Shown: in pieces, positions 54,848 through 62,348 of the stretch
How the letters are laid out: every line of letters starts with the position of its first letter
Position numbering within the stretch: position 1 is the stretch's first letter
Source: an uncultured Eubacteriales bacterium
GTDB lineage: Bacteria > Bacillota > Clostridia > Christensenellales > Aristaeellaceae
Assembly: GCA_902765735.1 (NCBI GenBank)
Contig: CACXBB010000004.1
Span: forward strand, 1 to 64,000
Length of the DNA: 64,000 bases
Direction: 5' to 3'
Program-made: the position numbers and the translations under genes
The notes under the pieces: generated by a model
Database searches by the model: none
What the model saw: the letters and a program-made list of their open reading frames with translations, nothing else
What the model was told of the DNA's origin: nothing

Positions 54848-56724
54848 GATCTGCCCCCGAACAGCGCGTTGTAGCGCGCAAGGATGCGCTCGGACAGCTT
54901 CCCGGCGCTCAGTCCGCAGACGTCGAGCTGCTCCCGGACGCTGGCGTGGCCGATGAAGCGGTCCGGAACGCCCAGGGTCATCACGGGGCGCTCGAACCCG
55001 GCGTTTTCGAGGATGTCCAGCACGCCCTCGCCGAAGCCGCCGGCGAGCACGTTCTCCTCCACGGTCACGACCATCTTCGCCTTCCCGGCCTGCTCCATGA
55101 GCAGATTTACGTCCATGGGCTTGACGAAGCGCGCGTCCACCACGCCGACGCTCAGCCCCTTGCCCATCAGCTCGATGGAGGCCTGCATCGCAAACTGCAC
55201 CATGCGGCCTACGGCGAATATCATCACGTCGCTGCCCGCGCTCAGAAGCTCCCATTCGCCGATTTTAAAGCCCGACTGGGCTTGTATGCCGGGGCCCAGG
55301 TCCTCGCCGCTCTTGGGGTAGCGTATGGCCATGGGGCCGTCGAAGTCGGCGCTTAAAGCGATGAGCTTCTTGAGGTCCCGCACGTCCCGGGGCGAGGCGA
55401 TCACCAGATTCGGGAGGTTGCGCAGGAAGGACAGGTCGAACACGCCCTGATGGGTGGCGCCGTCGCCGCCCACCAGCCCCGCGCGGTCGATCAGGAAGGT
55501 GACCGGCAGGCCGTTGCGGCAGACGTCCATGGCGATCTGGTCGTAGGCCCTCTGCAGGAACGTGGAATAGATGGCCACGTAGGGCTTCATGCCCTGGGAG
55601 GCCATGCCCGCTGCCATGGTGACGGCGTGCTCCTCGGCGATGCCCACGTCGAAGAAGCGCTCCGGGTGGGCCTGCTGAAAGGCGTCCATGCCGGTGCCGA
55701 CGGTCATCGCCGCGGACACCGCGCAGATGCGTATGTCGTTCTCCGCCAGCTCCGCCAGCTCCTTCGCGGCGATCCTGCCCATGGAGATGCCGCCGCTGGA
55801 CCGGGCCTCGCCGGACTCCACCAGGAACGGCGCGACGCCGTGGTACTGGTCGGGGTGCGTCTCCGCGTAGGCGTAGCCCCGGCCCTTTTGGGTGACCGCG
55901 TGGATCAGCACCGGCTCCTGGGCGTCCCGGGAGCGCTTCAATATGCGGATCATGTGCTTCATGTCGTGGCCGTCGATGGGGCCGATGTAGCTGAATCCCA
56001 GCGCGTCGAAGAACTTGCCGTCCACGAACAGCGATTTCAGGAAGTCGCGGATCTTTTCGAGGAACCGGAACAGCGGCATGCCGACGTGCGGTATCTTCTC
56101 AAGCCCGCGCTTGATGCCCCGCTTCACGGCGCGGTAGGTGACGCTCTGGCGCATGCGGGTCAGGTAGTTGCTCATGGCCCCCACGTTCGGGGAAATGGAC
56201 ATGGCGTTGTCGTTGAGTATGACGATCATGCGCGTGCCGCTCTGCCCGGCGTCGTTCAATGCCTCGTAGCACATGCCGCCGGTCAGCGCGCCGTCCCCCA
56301 CCAGCGCCACCACGTTGAAATCGCCATGCATGATGTCCCGCGTGCGGGCCATACCCAGCGCCGCGGAGATGGCCGTGGAGGCGTGCCCGGCGGTGAAGGC
56401 GTCGTACTCGCTCTCCTCCGCCTGGGGAAACCCGCTGACGCCGCCCTTCCCCCGCAGCTTCTGGAACGCCTCGTAGCGCCCGGTCAGCAGCTTGTGGGCG
56501 TAGCACTGGTGCCCCACGTCGAAGATCAGCTTGTCGGCGGGGGCGTCGAACACGTAGTGCATGGCCAGCGTCAGTTCCACCATGCCCAGATTGGACGCAA
56601 GGTGGCCGCCCCGGTCCGAGACCACCTTGATGATCTCCTGCCGGAGCTCCTCCGCCAGCGCCTTGAGCTGCTTGATGTTCAGTTTCTTGATGTCGGAGGG
56701 GTCGTGTATATTCTCCAGGTACAT
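54844..56724 (-). CDS. dxs: 1-deoxy-D-xylulose-5-phosphate synthase
   Basis: The 626-residue thiamine-diphosphate enzyme has HLASNLGMVELTLAMHYVFD near residue 42, the TPP/Mg2+ motif GDGALTGGMCYEALN near residue 150, then FLIDRAGLVGGDGATHQGVF in the pyrimidine-binding domain and a transketolase C-terminal domain. It makes deoxyxylulose phosphate from pyruvate and glyceraldehyde-3-phosphate, the first step of the MEP isoprenoid pathway and a thiamine precursor. ispA lies 21 bases upstream in the same unit. Confidence 0.97.
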   Translation of the reverse strand: MYLENIHDPSDIKKLNIKQLKALAEELRQEIIKVVSDRGGHLASNLGMVELTLAMHYVFDAPADKLIFDVGHQCYAHKLLTGRYEAFQKLRGKGGVSGFPQAEESEYDAFTAGHASTAISAALGMARTRDIMHGDFNVVALVGDGALTGGMCYEALNDAGQSGTRMIVILNDNAMSISPNVGAMSNYLTRMRQSVTYRAVKRGIKRGLEKIPHVGMPLFRFLEKIRDFLKSLFVDGKFFDALGFSYIGPIDGHDMKHMIRILKRSRDAQEPVLIHAVTQKGRGYAYAETHPDQYHGVAPFLVESGEARSSGGISMGRIAAKELAELAENDIRICAVSAAMTVGTGMDAFQQAHPERFFDVGIAEEHAVTMAAGMASQGMKPYVAIYSTFLQRAYDQIAMDVCRNGLPVTFLIDRAGLVGGDGATHQGVFDLSFLRNLPNLVIASPRDVRDLKKLIALSADFDGPMAIRYPKSGEDLGPGIQAQSGFKIGEWELLSAGSDVMIFAVGRMVQFAMQASIELMGKGLSVGVVDARFVKPMDVNLLMEQAGKAKMVVTVEENVLAGGFGEGVLDILENAGFERPVMTLGVPDRFIGHASVREQLDVCGLSAGKLSERILARYNALFGGRS

Positions 56725-56745
56725 CTGTCCGTACTCCCGTTGACG

Positions 56746-57651
56746 TTATTTGGTGCGATCGACCATGGAATCCACCAGCGATGCGAAGAACGCCGCCCAC
56801 TCCCCGAAGGGTTCAAGGGCGCGAAGCGCCTCGCGGTGCAGCTTTTCCACCAGCGCGCGGGTGCCCTCGAGGCCGTAGGCGGAGATGCAGGTCAGCTTGC
56901 CGCTCTCGGCGTCCTTGCCCAGGGTCTTGCCCATCTTCTCCGGATCGCCGGTGACGTCCAGCAGGTCGTCCGTCGCCTGAAACAGCAGCCCGAAGGCCCG
57001 GCCGTAATCGGTCAGTGATTCAAGCGCCGCGTCCCCCGCCCCGCAAAGCCGCGCCGCAGCCCTGAGCGGATAGATGAACATGCAGGCCGTCTTGTTGCGC
57101 TGGATGTATTGAAGCGCGTTCACGTCGCCGATATTGTTGGCCTCGCAGTACAGGTCCATCACCTGCCCCGCGATCATGCCCGTGACCCCCGCGCCGGTGG
57201 CGATCTCCCGCATGGCCAGCAGGCATTCGAGGGCGCGGTCGGGGCGGTCCGCCGCGGCGTCGAGCATCGTCTCAAAGGCGCAGTTCAGAAGCCCGTCTCC
57301 CGCCAGTATCGCCTGCCCCTCGCCGAACACCACGTGGTTCGTGGGACGGCCCCGGCGCAGGGTGTCGTTGTCCATGCCCGGCAGGTCGTCGTGGATGAGC
57401 GAATAGGTGTGGATCATCTCCACCGCGCAGGCGAAGTCCAGCGCGTCCTCAGGTTTCCCGCCCAGCATCTCCACGGCGGCCAGCAGCATCGCGGGCCGAA
57501 GCCGCTTGCCCCCCGCCGACAGGCTGTAGCGCATGGACTGACTCAGCAGCCAGGGCATCTCCCCGACGGCACAGCGGCCCTCCGGGATGACCGCCGGGAT
57601 CGCCTCCAGCCGCGCGTTGACGATATTCGCGTATTCCTGTAAATCTCTCAT
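56746..57651 (-). CDS. ispA: Farnesyl/geranylgeranyl diphosphate synthase
   Basis: The 301-residue polyprenyl synthase has the first aspartate-rich motif DDLPGMDNDTLRRGRPTNH near residue 90 and the second, LFQATDDLLDVTGDPEKMGK near residue 225. It condenses isopentenyl diphosphate with allylic diphosphates, probably to farnesyl diphosphate. Its ATG overlaps the xseB stop by 4 bases. The dxs-ispA-xseB-xseA arrangement is widely conserved. Confidence 0.95.
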   Translation of the reverse strand: MRDLQEYANIVNARLEAIPAVIPEGRCAVGEMPWLLSQSMRYSLSAGGKRLRPAMLLAAVEMLGGKPEDALDFACAVEMIHTYSLIHDDLPGMDNDTLRRGRPTNHVVFGEGQAILAGDGLLNCAFETMLDAAADRPDRALECLLAMREIATGAGVTGMIAGQVMDLYCEANNIGDVNALQYIQRNKTACMFIYPLRAAARLCGAGDAALESLTDYGRAFGLLFQATDDLLDVTGDPEKMGKTLGKDAESGKLTCISAYGLEGTRALVEKLHREALRALEPFGEWAAFFASLVDSMVDRTK

Positions 57652-57869
57652 TGCATGCTCTCCTCCGCGATCTCCCGCTCGCCGGTCTCCGTCAGCACCC
57701 GTATGCGCCGGTCGCCCTCGTCCAGCAGGGCGGTGAGCTCGGCCTTCAGCTTCACGGCCTTCTCGTAGCTTTTAAAGGAGTCCTCCAGGGACATCTGGCC
57801 GGCCTCCAGCGCCTGCACCAGTCCCTCCAGCTCCTGCATGCTCTCCTCGAAGTTGATCTTCTTTTTCAT
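57648..57869 (-). CDS. xseB: Exodeoxyribonuclease VII small subunit
   Basis: The 73-residue protein fits XseB: KINFEESMQELEGLVQALEA near the start and SLEDSFKSYEKAVKLKAELT. Several XseB helices surround one XseA to form exonuclease VII. It overlaps both neighbours by 4 bases, showing translational coupling. Confidence 0.95.
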   Translation of the reverse strand: MKKKINFEESMQELEGLVQALEAGQMSLEDSFKSYEKAVKLKAELTALLDEGDRRIRVLTETGEREIAEESMQ

Positions 57870-59089
57870 ACGGCGTCATCCTCCGATTCAATGGAAGTGA
57901 TGTCTGCGCCCAGCCTGCCGTCAAAGAGGCGGATGGTCACGTTATCCCCGATGTGAACGCCCCGCGCGCCCTCGACGATGCCCCCTGCGCCCTCCACGAT
58001 GGCGTAGCCGCGCTCCAGCACGGCCTCCGGGTCGAGCGCCCGCAGGCTGGCCTCCGCGTGCTGAAGCCGCGCGCGGGCCTTTTCGAGCTGTATCGGCAGC
58101 GCGGCGTCCGCCCGCCGGGAAAGCTGGTCGAGCATCGCCCTGCGCGGCAGGATCATCGCCTCCGCGGGGCGGGCCATCGCCGACGCCGCGCACAGCTTCT
58201 CCAGCTTCATCCTGCGAAGCTGCTGGCCGTTCGCCAGAGCGCGGCGCAGGCGGTTGAGCATCAGGTCAAGGCTCAGCCTGAGGTCGGCAAGCATCGGCAC
58301 CGCCAGCTCCGCCGCGGCGGAGGGCGTGGGCGCGCGCAGGTCCGCCACGAAGTCCGCAATGGTGAAGTCGATCTCGTGCCCCACGCAGGAGATGACCGGC
58401 GTCCGCGAGGCCGCGATGGCCCGGGCCACGATCTCCTCGTTGAAGGCCCACAGGTCCTCCATGGACCCGCCGCCCCGGCCCACCAGCAGCACGTCGCACC
58501 CGCCGAAGCGGTTCAGGCGCTCGATGGCCCGCACGATCTCCCCCGCCGCCGAAGCGCCCTGCACCGCGCAGGGGGCCACGACGATGCCCACATTGGGGTT
58601 CCGGCGCCGGGCGATCTGTATGATGTCCCTGATCGCCGCGCCGGTCTCGGAGGTCGCCACGCCGATGGTGCGCGGCAGCATGGGGATCTCCCGCTTGCGG
58701 GCGGGGTCGAACAGCCCCTCGGCGGCCAGCTTCTTTTTAAGCGCCTCGAACCTTGCGAACAGGTCCCCCTGCCCGGCCTTGCGCATGGCGCTCACATAGA
58801 GCTGATAGCTGCCGTCCCGGACGAACACCGACGCCGACCCCCGCACCGTCACCTTCATGCCATCGGCGGGCTGGAACTCCAGCCCCAGCGCGTTCTGCCG
58901 GAACATCACGCACTGCACGCGGGCACTCTCGTCCTTCAGCGAGAAGTAGCGGTGCCCGCTGTAATGGTGCTTGTAGCCGGAGATCTCCCCGGTGACCTCA
59001 ACGTTGCGCAGCAGCGGGTCCCCCGCCATCAGTTTTCGGGCGTATTCGTTCAGCTCGGATACTGACAGAGCCACGGTTTGATTGATCAT
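57866..59089 (-). CDS. xseA: Exodeoxyribonuclease VII large subunit
   Basis: The 407-residue protein has an N-terminal OB-fold (LRNVEVTGEISGYKHHYSGH near residue 32), then the catalytic domain with IGVATSETGAAIRDI, VLLVGRGGGSMEDLWAFNEE near residue 190 and PVISCVGHEIDFTIADFVAD with its conserved His and Asp. A coiled coil and the end segment VLERGYAIVE follow. It degrades single-stranded DNA from either end. The ATG at 59089 follows GGAGCAAT; a longer frame to 59110 is not needed. Confidence 0.96.
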   Translation of the reverse strand: MINQTVALSVSELNEYARKLMAGDPLLRNVEVTGEISGYKHHYSGHRYFSLKDESARVQCVMFRQNALGLEFQPADGMKVTVRGSASVFVRDGSYQLYVSAMRKAGQGDLFARFEALKKKLAAEGLFDPARKREIPMLPRTIGVATSETGAAIRDIIQIARRRNPNVGIVVAPCAVQGASAAGEIVRAIERLNRFGGCDVLLVGRGGGSMEDLWAFNEEIVARAIAASRTPVISCVGHEIDFTIADFVADLRAPTPSAAAELAVPMLADLRLSLDLMLNRLRRALANGQQLRRMKLEKLCAASAMARPAEAMILPRRAMLDQLSRRADAALPIQLEKARARLQHAEASLRALDPEAVLERGYAIVEGAGGIVEGARGVHIGDNVTIRLFDGRLGADITSIESEDDAV

Positions 59090-59110
59090 ATTGCTCCGAT
59101 TTCTACACAC

Positions 59111-59134
59111 AAAGCGCGGTCATGCCGACCGCGC
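59111..59134 (-). terminator. Hairpin after nusB
   Basis: GCGCGGTC and GACCGCGC pair around 5 bases; on the minus strand TTTGTGTG follows. It may reduce read-through from the nusB unit into xseA. Confidence 0.6.
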
Positions 59135-59147
59135 CTGCATAGCGAGA

Positions 59148-59549
59148 TTATTTTTCCCGGACGCTCCTGGCGAGATTGCCCAGCACGCCGTTGATGAAAG
59201 CGCCGGCCTTGTCGGTGGAATACTGATTGGCCAGCTCGACGGCCTCGTTGATGACGACCCCCTCGGGCGTCTTGTCGAACAGCAGCTCATACGTCGCCAG
59301 CCGCAGTATGGCCAGGTCCACGCGGGTCACGCGCTCGATGGTCCACCCGCGCAGAAACTGCCTGAGCGCCTCGTCGATGCGGGGGGTGTTCTGCTGGACG
59401 CCCTCCACCAGACGGTTCATGAAATCGCTCTCGCTTTCGCCGGGCTTGACCTCGAGAAGCTCCAGCCGCGTGTCCTCGCCGCCGTCGCCGCCCATCTCCC
59501 ATTCGTATATGAGCTTCATCGCCTGGGCGCGCGCAGTCTTTCTATCCAT
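59148..59549 (-). CDS. nusB: Transcription antitermination factor NusB
   Basis: The 133-residue protein is an all-helical NusB: RKTARAQAMKLIYEWEM at the start, the middle ERVTRVDLAILRLATYELLF and the end NEAVELANQYSTDKAGAFIN followed by GVLG. It binds boxA RNA with S10 in rRNA antitermination. The ATG at 59549 is used; a longer frame upstream lacks a ribosome site. The amaP-asp23-nusB order is typical for the phylum. Confidence 0.95.
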   Translation of the reverse strand: MDRKTARAQAMKLIYEWEMGGDGGEDTRLELLEVKPGESESDFMNRLVEGVQQNTPRIDEALRQFLRGWTIERVTRVDLAILRLATYELLFDKTPEGVVINEAVELANQYSTDKAGAFINGVLGNLARSVREK

Positions 59550-59648
59550 GTGTCTACCAGCCTTTTTGTGTGATCGTCGGCTGCCGCCGATATTTCGCGT
59601 ACAATGCAATTATTGCGGTGGCAGGTGCCGCCGCAATAGAGACAGTGG

Positions 59649-60506
59649 TCAGTCGTCGGGCATTTCCGGCGCTTCGGGCGCCTCCGCGTCCGCCGCGGGC
59701 GTTTCGATCGTCTCAGGCGTCTCGGGCAGGTGATCGAAGTGCAGCCGGATGGGCTCCGGATCGGGGATGAACACCGGCCCGGCGTCCTCCTCCGGCGCCG
59801 TGGTCTCCACGGTCGCCTCCGCACCGGCCTCCGGCTCCGTCACCGGCTCAGACAGCGGCTCCGCAGCCGGTTTGGCGGCGGGCTCATAGGCCGGGGCGAA
59901 GGCCGCGGGGGTCTCCATGGGCTTCACGTCGTCCTTGCGGCGGCCCCAGCGCCTGCCGGTCTCGGGCGCGGTCGTGACGGCGTTGATGCTGATGGACACC
60001 GAGCGCACCGCCACGCCGCAATTCATCTCGACGAACTGGCGGATGGCCCGCTGCATGTTCACGGTGACCGTGGGCACGTGGGAGCCGTTTTGCAGCGTCG
60101 CCGCGATGTTGATGGCGATGGCGTCATCCCGGCTGTCGATGCCGATCTTCATATCGCTCAGGCCGTCGATGCTGATCACCGACTGGCGCACCATCTGCTC
60201 GATGGCGGACACCGCGATGCGCACCCGCCCGGTATCGCTGGAATCCACGGTGATGAACCCCCGGTCGTAGCGCTTGCCGCGATGGAAGATCATGCAGGCC
60301 TGCACCACCGTCAGTATGACGTAGATCGCCAGTATCGCGATGCCGATGATCATCACCTGGGTGGCGCTCAGGCGGCCGAACACCTTGTTGTACAGCCCTG
60401 TCGCCCACTCCGGCGCGATGATCCACGCCGCGAACGCCGCGCAGATCAACAGCGAAAACAGCCAGTGGAAAAACATCAGTATGCGTTTTCCCGCATTCAG
60501 TTTCAT
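59649..60506 (-). CDS. amaP: AmaP-like alkaline shock membrane-anchor protein with long acidic/Pro-rich tail
   Basis: The 285-residue protein has two N-terminal membrane helices (residues about 10-32 and 48-72) and a domain matching AmaP, with RGFITVDSSDTGRVRIAVSA near residue 85 and QRAIRQFVEMNCGVAVRSVS. AmaP anchors Asp23-type proteins to the membrane. From about residue 190 a low-complexity Pro/Ala/Glu tail follows (AAKPAAEPLSEPVTEPEAG), longer than in standard AmaP. The ATG at 60506 has AAGGGGAA upstream. Confidence 0.85.
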   Translation of the reverse strand: MKLNAGKRILMFFHWLFSLLICAAFAAWIIAPEWATGLYNKVFGRLSATQVMIIGIAILAIYVILTVVQACMIFHRGKRYDRGFITVDSSDTGRVRIAVSAIEQMVRQSVISIDGLSDMKIGIDSRDDAIAINIAATLQNGSHVPTVTVNMQRAIRQFVEMNCGVAVRSVSISINAVTTAPETGRRWGRRKDDVKPMETPAAFAPAYEPAAKPAAEPLSEPVTEPEAGAEATVETTAPEEDAGPVFIPDPEPIRLHFDHLPETPETIETPAADAEAPEAPEMPDD

Positions 60507-60522
60507 AATGTTCCCCTTTCCC

Positions 60523-60602
60523 CGGCGGGCACAGCCCATTGGCGGCGGGCACAGCCCATTGGCGGCGGGCACAGCCCGTCGGTGGCGGGCGCAGGTCATT
60601 CC
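60523..60602. repeat. 20-bp tandem repeats between asp23 and amaP
   Basis: Four 20-base units follow each other: CGGCGGGCACAGCCCATTGG twice, then two decayed copies, the last entering the asp23 stop codon. Each unit contains GGGC...GCCC, so the array can form small hairpins in the mRNA. It fills nearly the whole intergenic gap. Confidence 0.85.
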
Positions 60603-61258
60603 GCCTCTATGGTCTCTTCGTCGCGCAGTGTCTCCAGGACGTCTTCCTCGTCCTCTTCTTCCTCGACGACTTCCTCGGCTTCGTCTTCGTCGAGGGGCGC
60701 GTCTTCGGCTTCGATCGCCTCTTCCTGCGCCTCGTCGGCCTCGGCCTCAGCCGCTTCCGCTTCCCCGACTTCGGCCTCGGCTTCCGCGGCGGGGGCCTCG
60801 GGGGCCTCGGCGTTGTCCTCGGCGGTCTTCTCCAGCATCTTGCGGTGCTGCTCGTCCAGCTCGGCGTTGGCGCGCTGCTCGCGCTCGAAGCTGATGCCGG
60901 AGACGTGCACGTCCACGCTGCGCACGTCCAGCCCGCTCATAGTCTCGATGGCCTTCTTGACATTCTCCTGAATGCTGCGGGCCACATCCGGCACGGGAGA
61001 GCCGTAATCCACCACGATGGTGATGTCCACGGCCACCTTGTTGCCCTCAAGGTCGATGCGCACGCCCTTGGTGAAATTGCGGGTGTTCTTACGGGTAAAC
61101 ATATCGGCAAAGCCGGAGGACGGAGAGCTCATGCTGGCGACGCCGTCCACCTCGGTGGCCGCAAGGCCGGCGATGGTCGCAACAACTTCGGTGGCAAAGG
61201 ATACGGTACCGTCCTGGTTTTCATTCAGCTTGACATCGGAAGGATAATTTTCGCTCAT
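60596..61258 (-). CDS. Asp23/Gls24-family protein with acidic tail
   Basis: The 220-residue protein has an Asp23 domain (residues about 10-125; TVSFATEVVATIAGLAATEV followed by DGVASM; VRIDLEGNKVAVDITIVVDY) and a strongly Ala/Glu/Asp-rich tail (about 145-220). Asp23 proteins are abundant envelope-stress proteins tethered by AmaP. The ATG at 61258 has AAGGAGG upstream. The amaP gene is downstream in the same transcript, fitting the pair. Confidence 0.9.
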   Translation of the reverse strand: MSENYPSDVKLNENQDGTVSFATEVVATIAGLAATEVDGVASMSSPSSGFADMFTRKNTRNFTKGVRIDLEGNKVAVDITIVVDYGSPVPDVARSIQENVKKAIETMSGLDVRSVDVHVSGISFEREQRANAELDEQHRKMLEKTAEDNAEAPEAPAAEAEAEVGEAEAAEAEADEAQEEAIEAEDAPLDEDEAEEVVEEEEDEEDVLETLRDEETIEAE

Positions 61259-61319
61259 GTCGCAGACCTCCTTTTCCAAATCTATTATAGCAGAAAACCC
61301 TTCGATGCGCAAACATTTT

Positions 61320-61811
61320 TCATGGATTTATCGTTAGTATTTTGACATTTCCCGCCGTGACGCCCGTTTCGCGCAGCACGAGGTCCAGTATGACGGCGGT
61401 TTCGCGTCGCGTGAGGGCCTCCGCGCGCAGTATCACGTTGACCGAGGCGTCGCTCACCGTCACAAGCGCGTCCTCAAAGCCGCGGATCGCAAGGATGCCC
61501 TCCAGCCGCTGCTCGGTCTCCTGCCGCTTCATGAGGTCCATGAGCTGACGCTTCGCCAGACCGACCGTCTCCGCATCCGACGCGCCGTCGTGGATGATGT
61601 CGTTGAGCTCGCCCGTTTGACGGCTCCTGAGCTGTTCCCGTTCCGTGCGAAACTGCGTCACCGGGTCATTTTGTCCCGCCGACACCGCGACGGACGCCGC
61701 CCCCATGGCCCGGGGCGCGTCCCTCTTCATATAGAGGCACGCCGACGTTATGAGCATGAGCGCGGCGAGTATCAGGACCGACACAGCGGCCCGGCGCCTG
61801 AGCTTTTCCAT
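61320..61811 (-). CDS. spoIIIAH: Stage III sporulation protein AH
   Basis: The 163-residue protein has one N-terminal membrane segment (residues about 8-27, AVSVLILAALMLITSACLYM) and an extracytoplasmic YscJ/FliF-like domain (ILAIRGFEDALVTVSDASVN followed by VILRAEAL). SpoIIIAH on the mother-cell side pairs with SpoIIQ to form the feeding-tube channel between mother cell and forespore. Last gene of the spoIIIA operon, 3 bases after spoIIIAG. Confidence 0.93.
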   Translation of the reverse strand: MEKLRRRAAVSVLILAALMLITSACLYMKRDAPRAMGAASVAVSAGQNDPVTQFRTEREQLRSRQTGELNDIIHDGASDAETVGLAKRQLMDLMKRQETEQRLEGILAIRGFEDALVTVSDASVNVILRAEALTRRETAVILDLVLRETGVTAGNVKILTINP

Positions 61812-61814
61812 CCC

Positions 61815-62162
61815 CTACAAACCTCCCCTGCCGATCACGCGAATGCGATCGAGGTCGATGTCCAACAGCGCCCGTATGGCCGACTGTATCTCCAGCGTCG
61901 CGCGCACGGAGAGGGGGCTGTCCGTCACCACCGCTGCGCCCGCGGGGTTGCCGTCGGCGTCCAGGCTGATCATCACGTCCACGTCCCCCACGCCCTCCAT
62001 GCGCCCGAGCAGCTTTTCCAGCCGGGCCTCCACGTCCGTGCCGGCCGACGGTTCGCGCCGCGCGCCGCCCAGCATGGCGAGCGCCAGCGCGGCGAGCAGC
62101 ACGATGAGGATCAGAAGCTCGATGTGACGCGCGGCGCGGAGGTTCTCCAAGAACGCCTTCAT
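61815..62162 (-). CDS. spoIIIAG: Stage III sporulation protein AG
   Basis: The 115-residue protein has a membrane helix (residues about 15-33, ELLILIVLLAALALAMLGG) and a small ring-building domain (LEKLLGRMEGVGDVDVMISL, then RATLEIQSAIRALLDID). SpoIIIAG forms a ring in the mother-cell/forespore channel. It is shorter than the usual ~200-230 residues, missing much of the linker. It begins 3 bases after the spoIIIAF stop. Confidence 0.88.
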   Translation of the reverse strand: MKAFLENLRAARHIELLILIVLLAALALAMLGGARREPSAGTDVEARLEKLLGRMEGVGDVDVMISLDADGNPAGAAVVTDSPLSVRATLEIQSAIRALLDIDLDRIRVIGRGGL

Positions 62163-62165
62163 CGG

Positions 62166-62336
62166 CTAAACGGGCTCCCGTCCCAGCAGGCCCAGCATCA
62201 TCCGCGCCACGGCCAGCACGACGGCCAGCCCGCACACCGCCCTGACGCCCGCCGCACGCTCCCCCGCCAGAGCCTTAACCGCCGCGGACAGCACGCACAC
62301 GGCAAACACCTGCGCAAGCGACGCCTGTATGCCCAC
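62166..62336 (-). CDS. spoIIIAF: Minimal stage III sporulation protein AF (two-helix form)
   Basis: This 56-residue gene was found by reading the minus strand between spoIIIAE and spoIIIAG. A GTG start lies 8 bases after AGGAGG. The product has two predicted membrane helices (ASLAQVFAVCVLSAAVKALA; VRAVCGLAVVLAVARMMLGL), the pattern of the N-terminus of SpoIIIAF, then stops with LGREPV. Normal SpoIIIAF is about 200 residues with a soluble domain that is absent here. No frameshift remnant follows: spoIIIAG starts 3 bases after the stop. It is either a truly reduced SpoIIIAF or a replacement. Confidence 0.75.
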   Translation of the reverse strand: MGIQASLAQVFAVCVLSAAVKALAGERAAGVRAVCGLAVVLAVARMMLGLLGREPV

Positions 62337-62348
62337 GCAACCGACCTC

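Noticed and set aside
54848-55255. N-terminal extension of the tlyA frame
   Set aside because: It overlaps dxs in another phase and reads as an Arg/Gly-rich shadow; the ATG at 54847 has its own ribosome site.
60523-60602. CRISPR array
   Set aside because: The 20-base units are directly tandem with no spacers and no cas genes.
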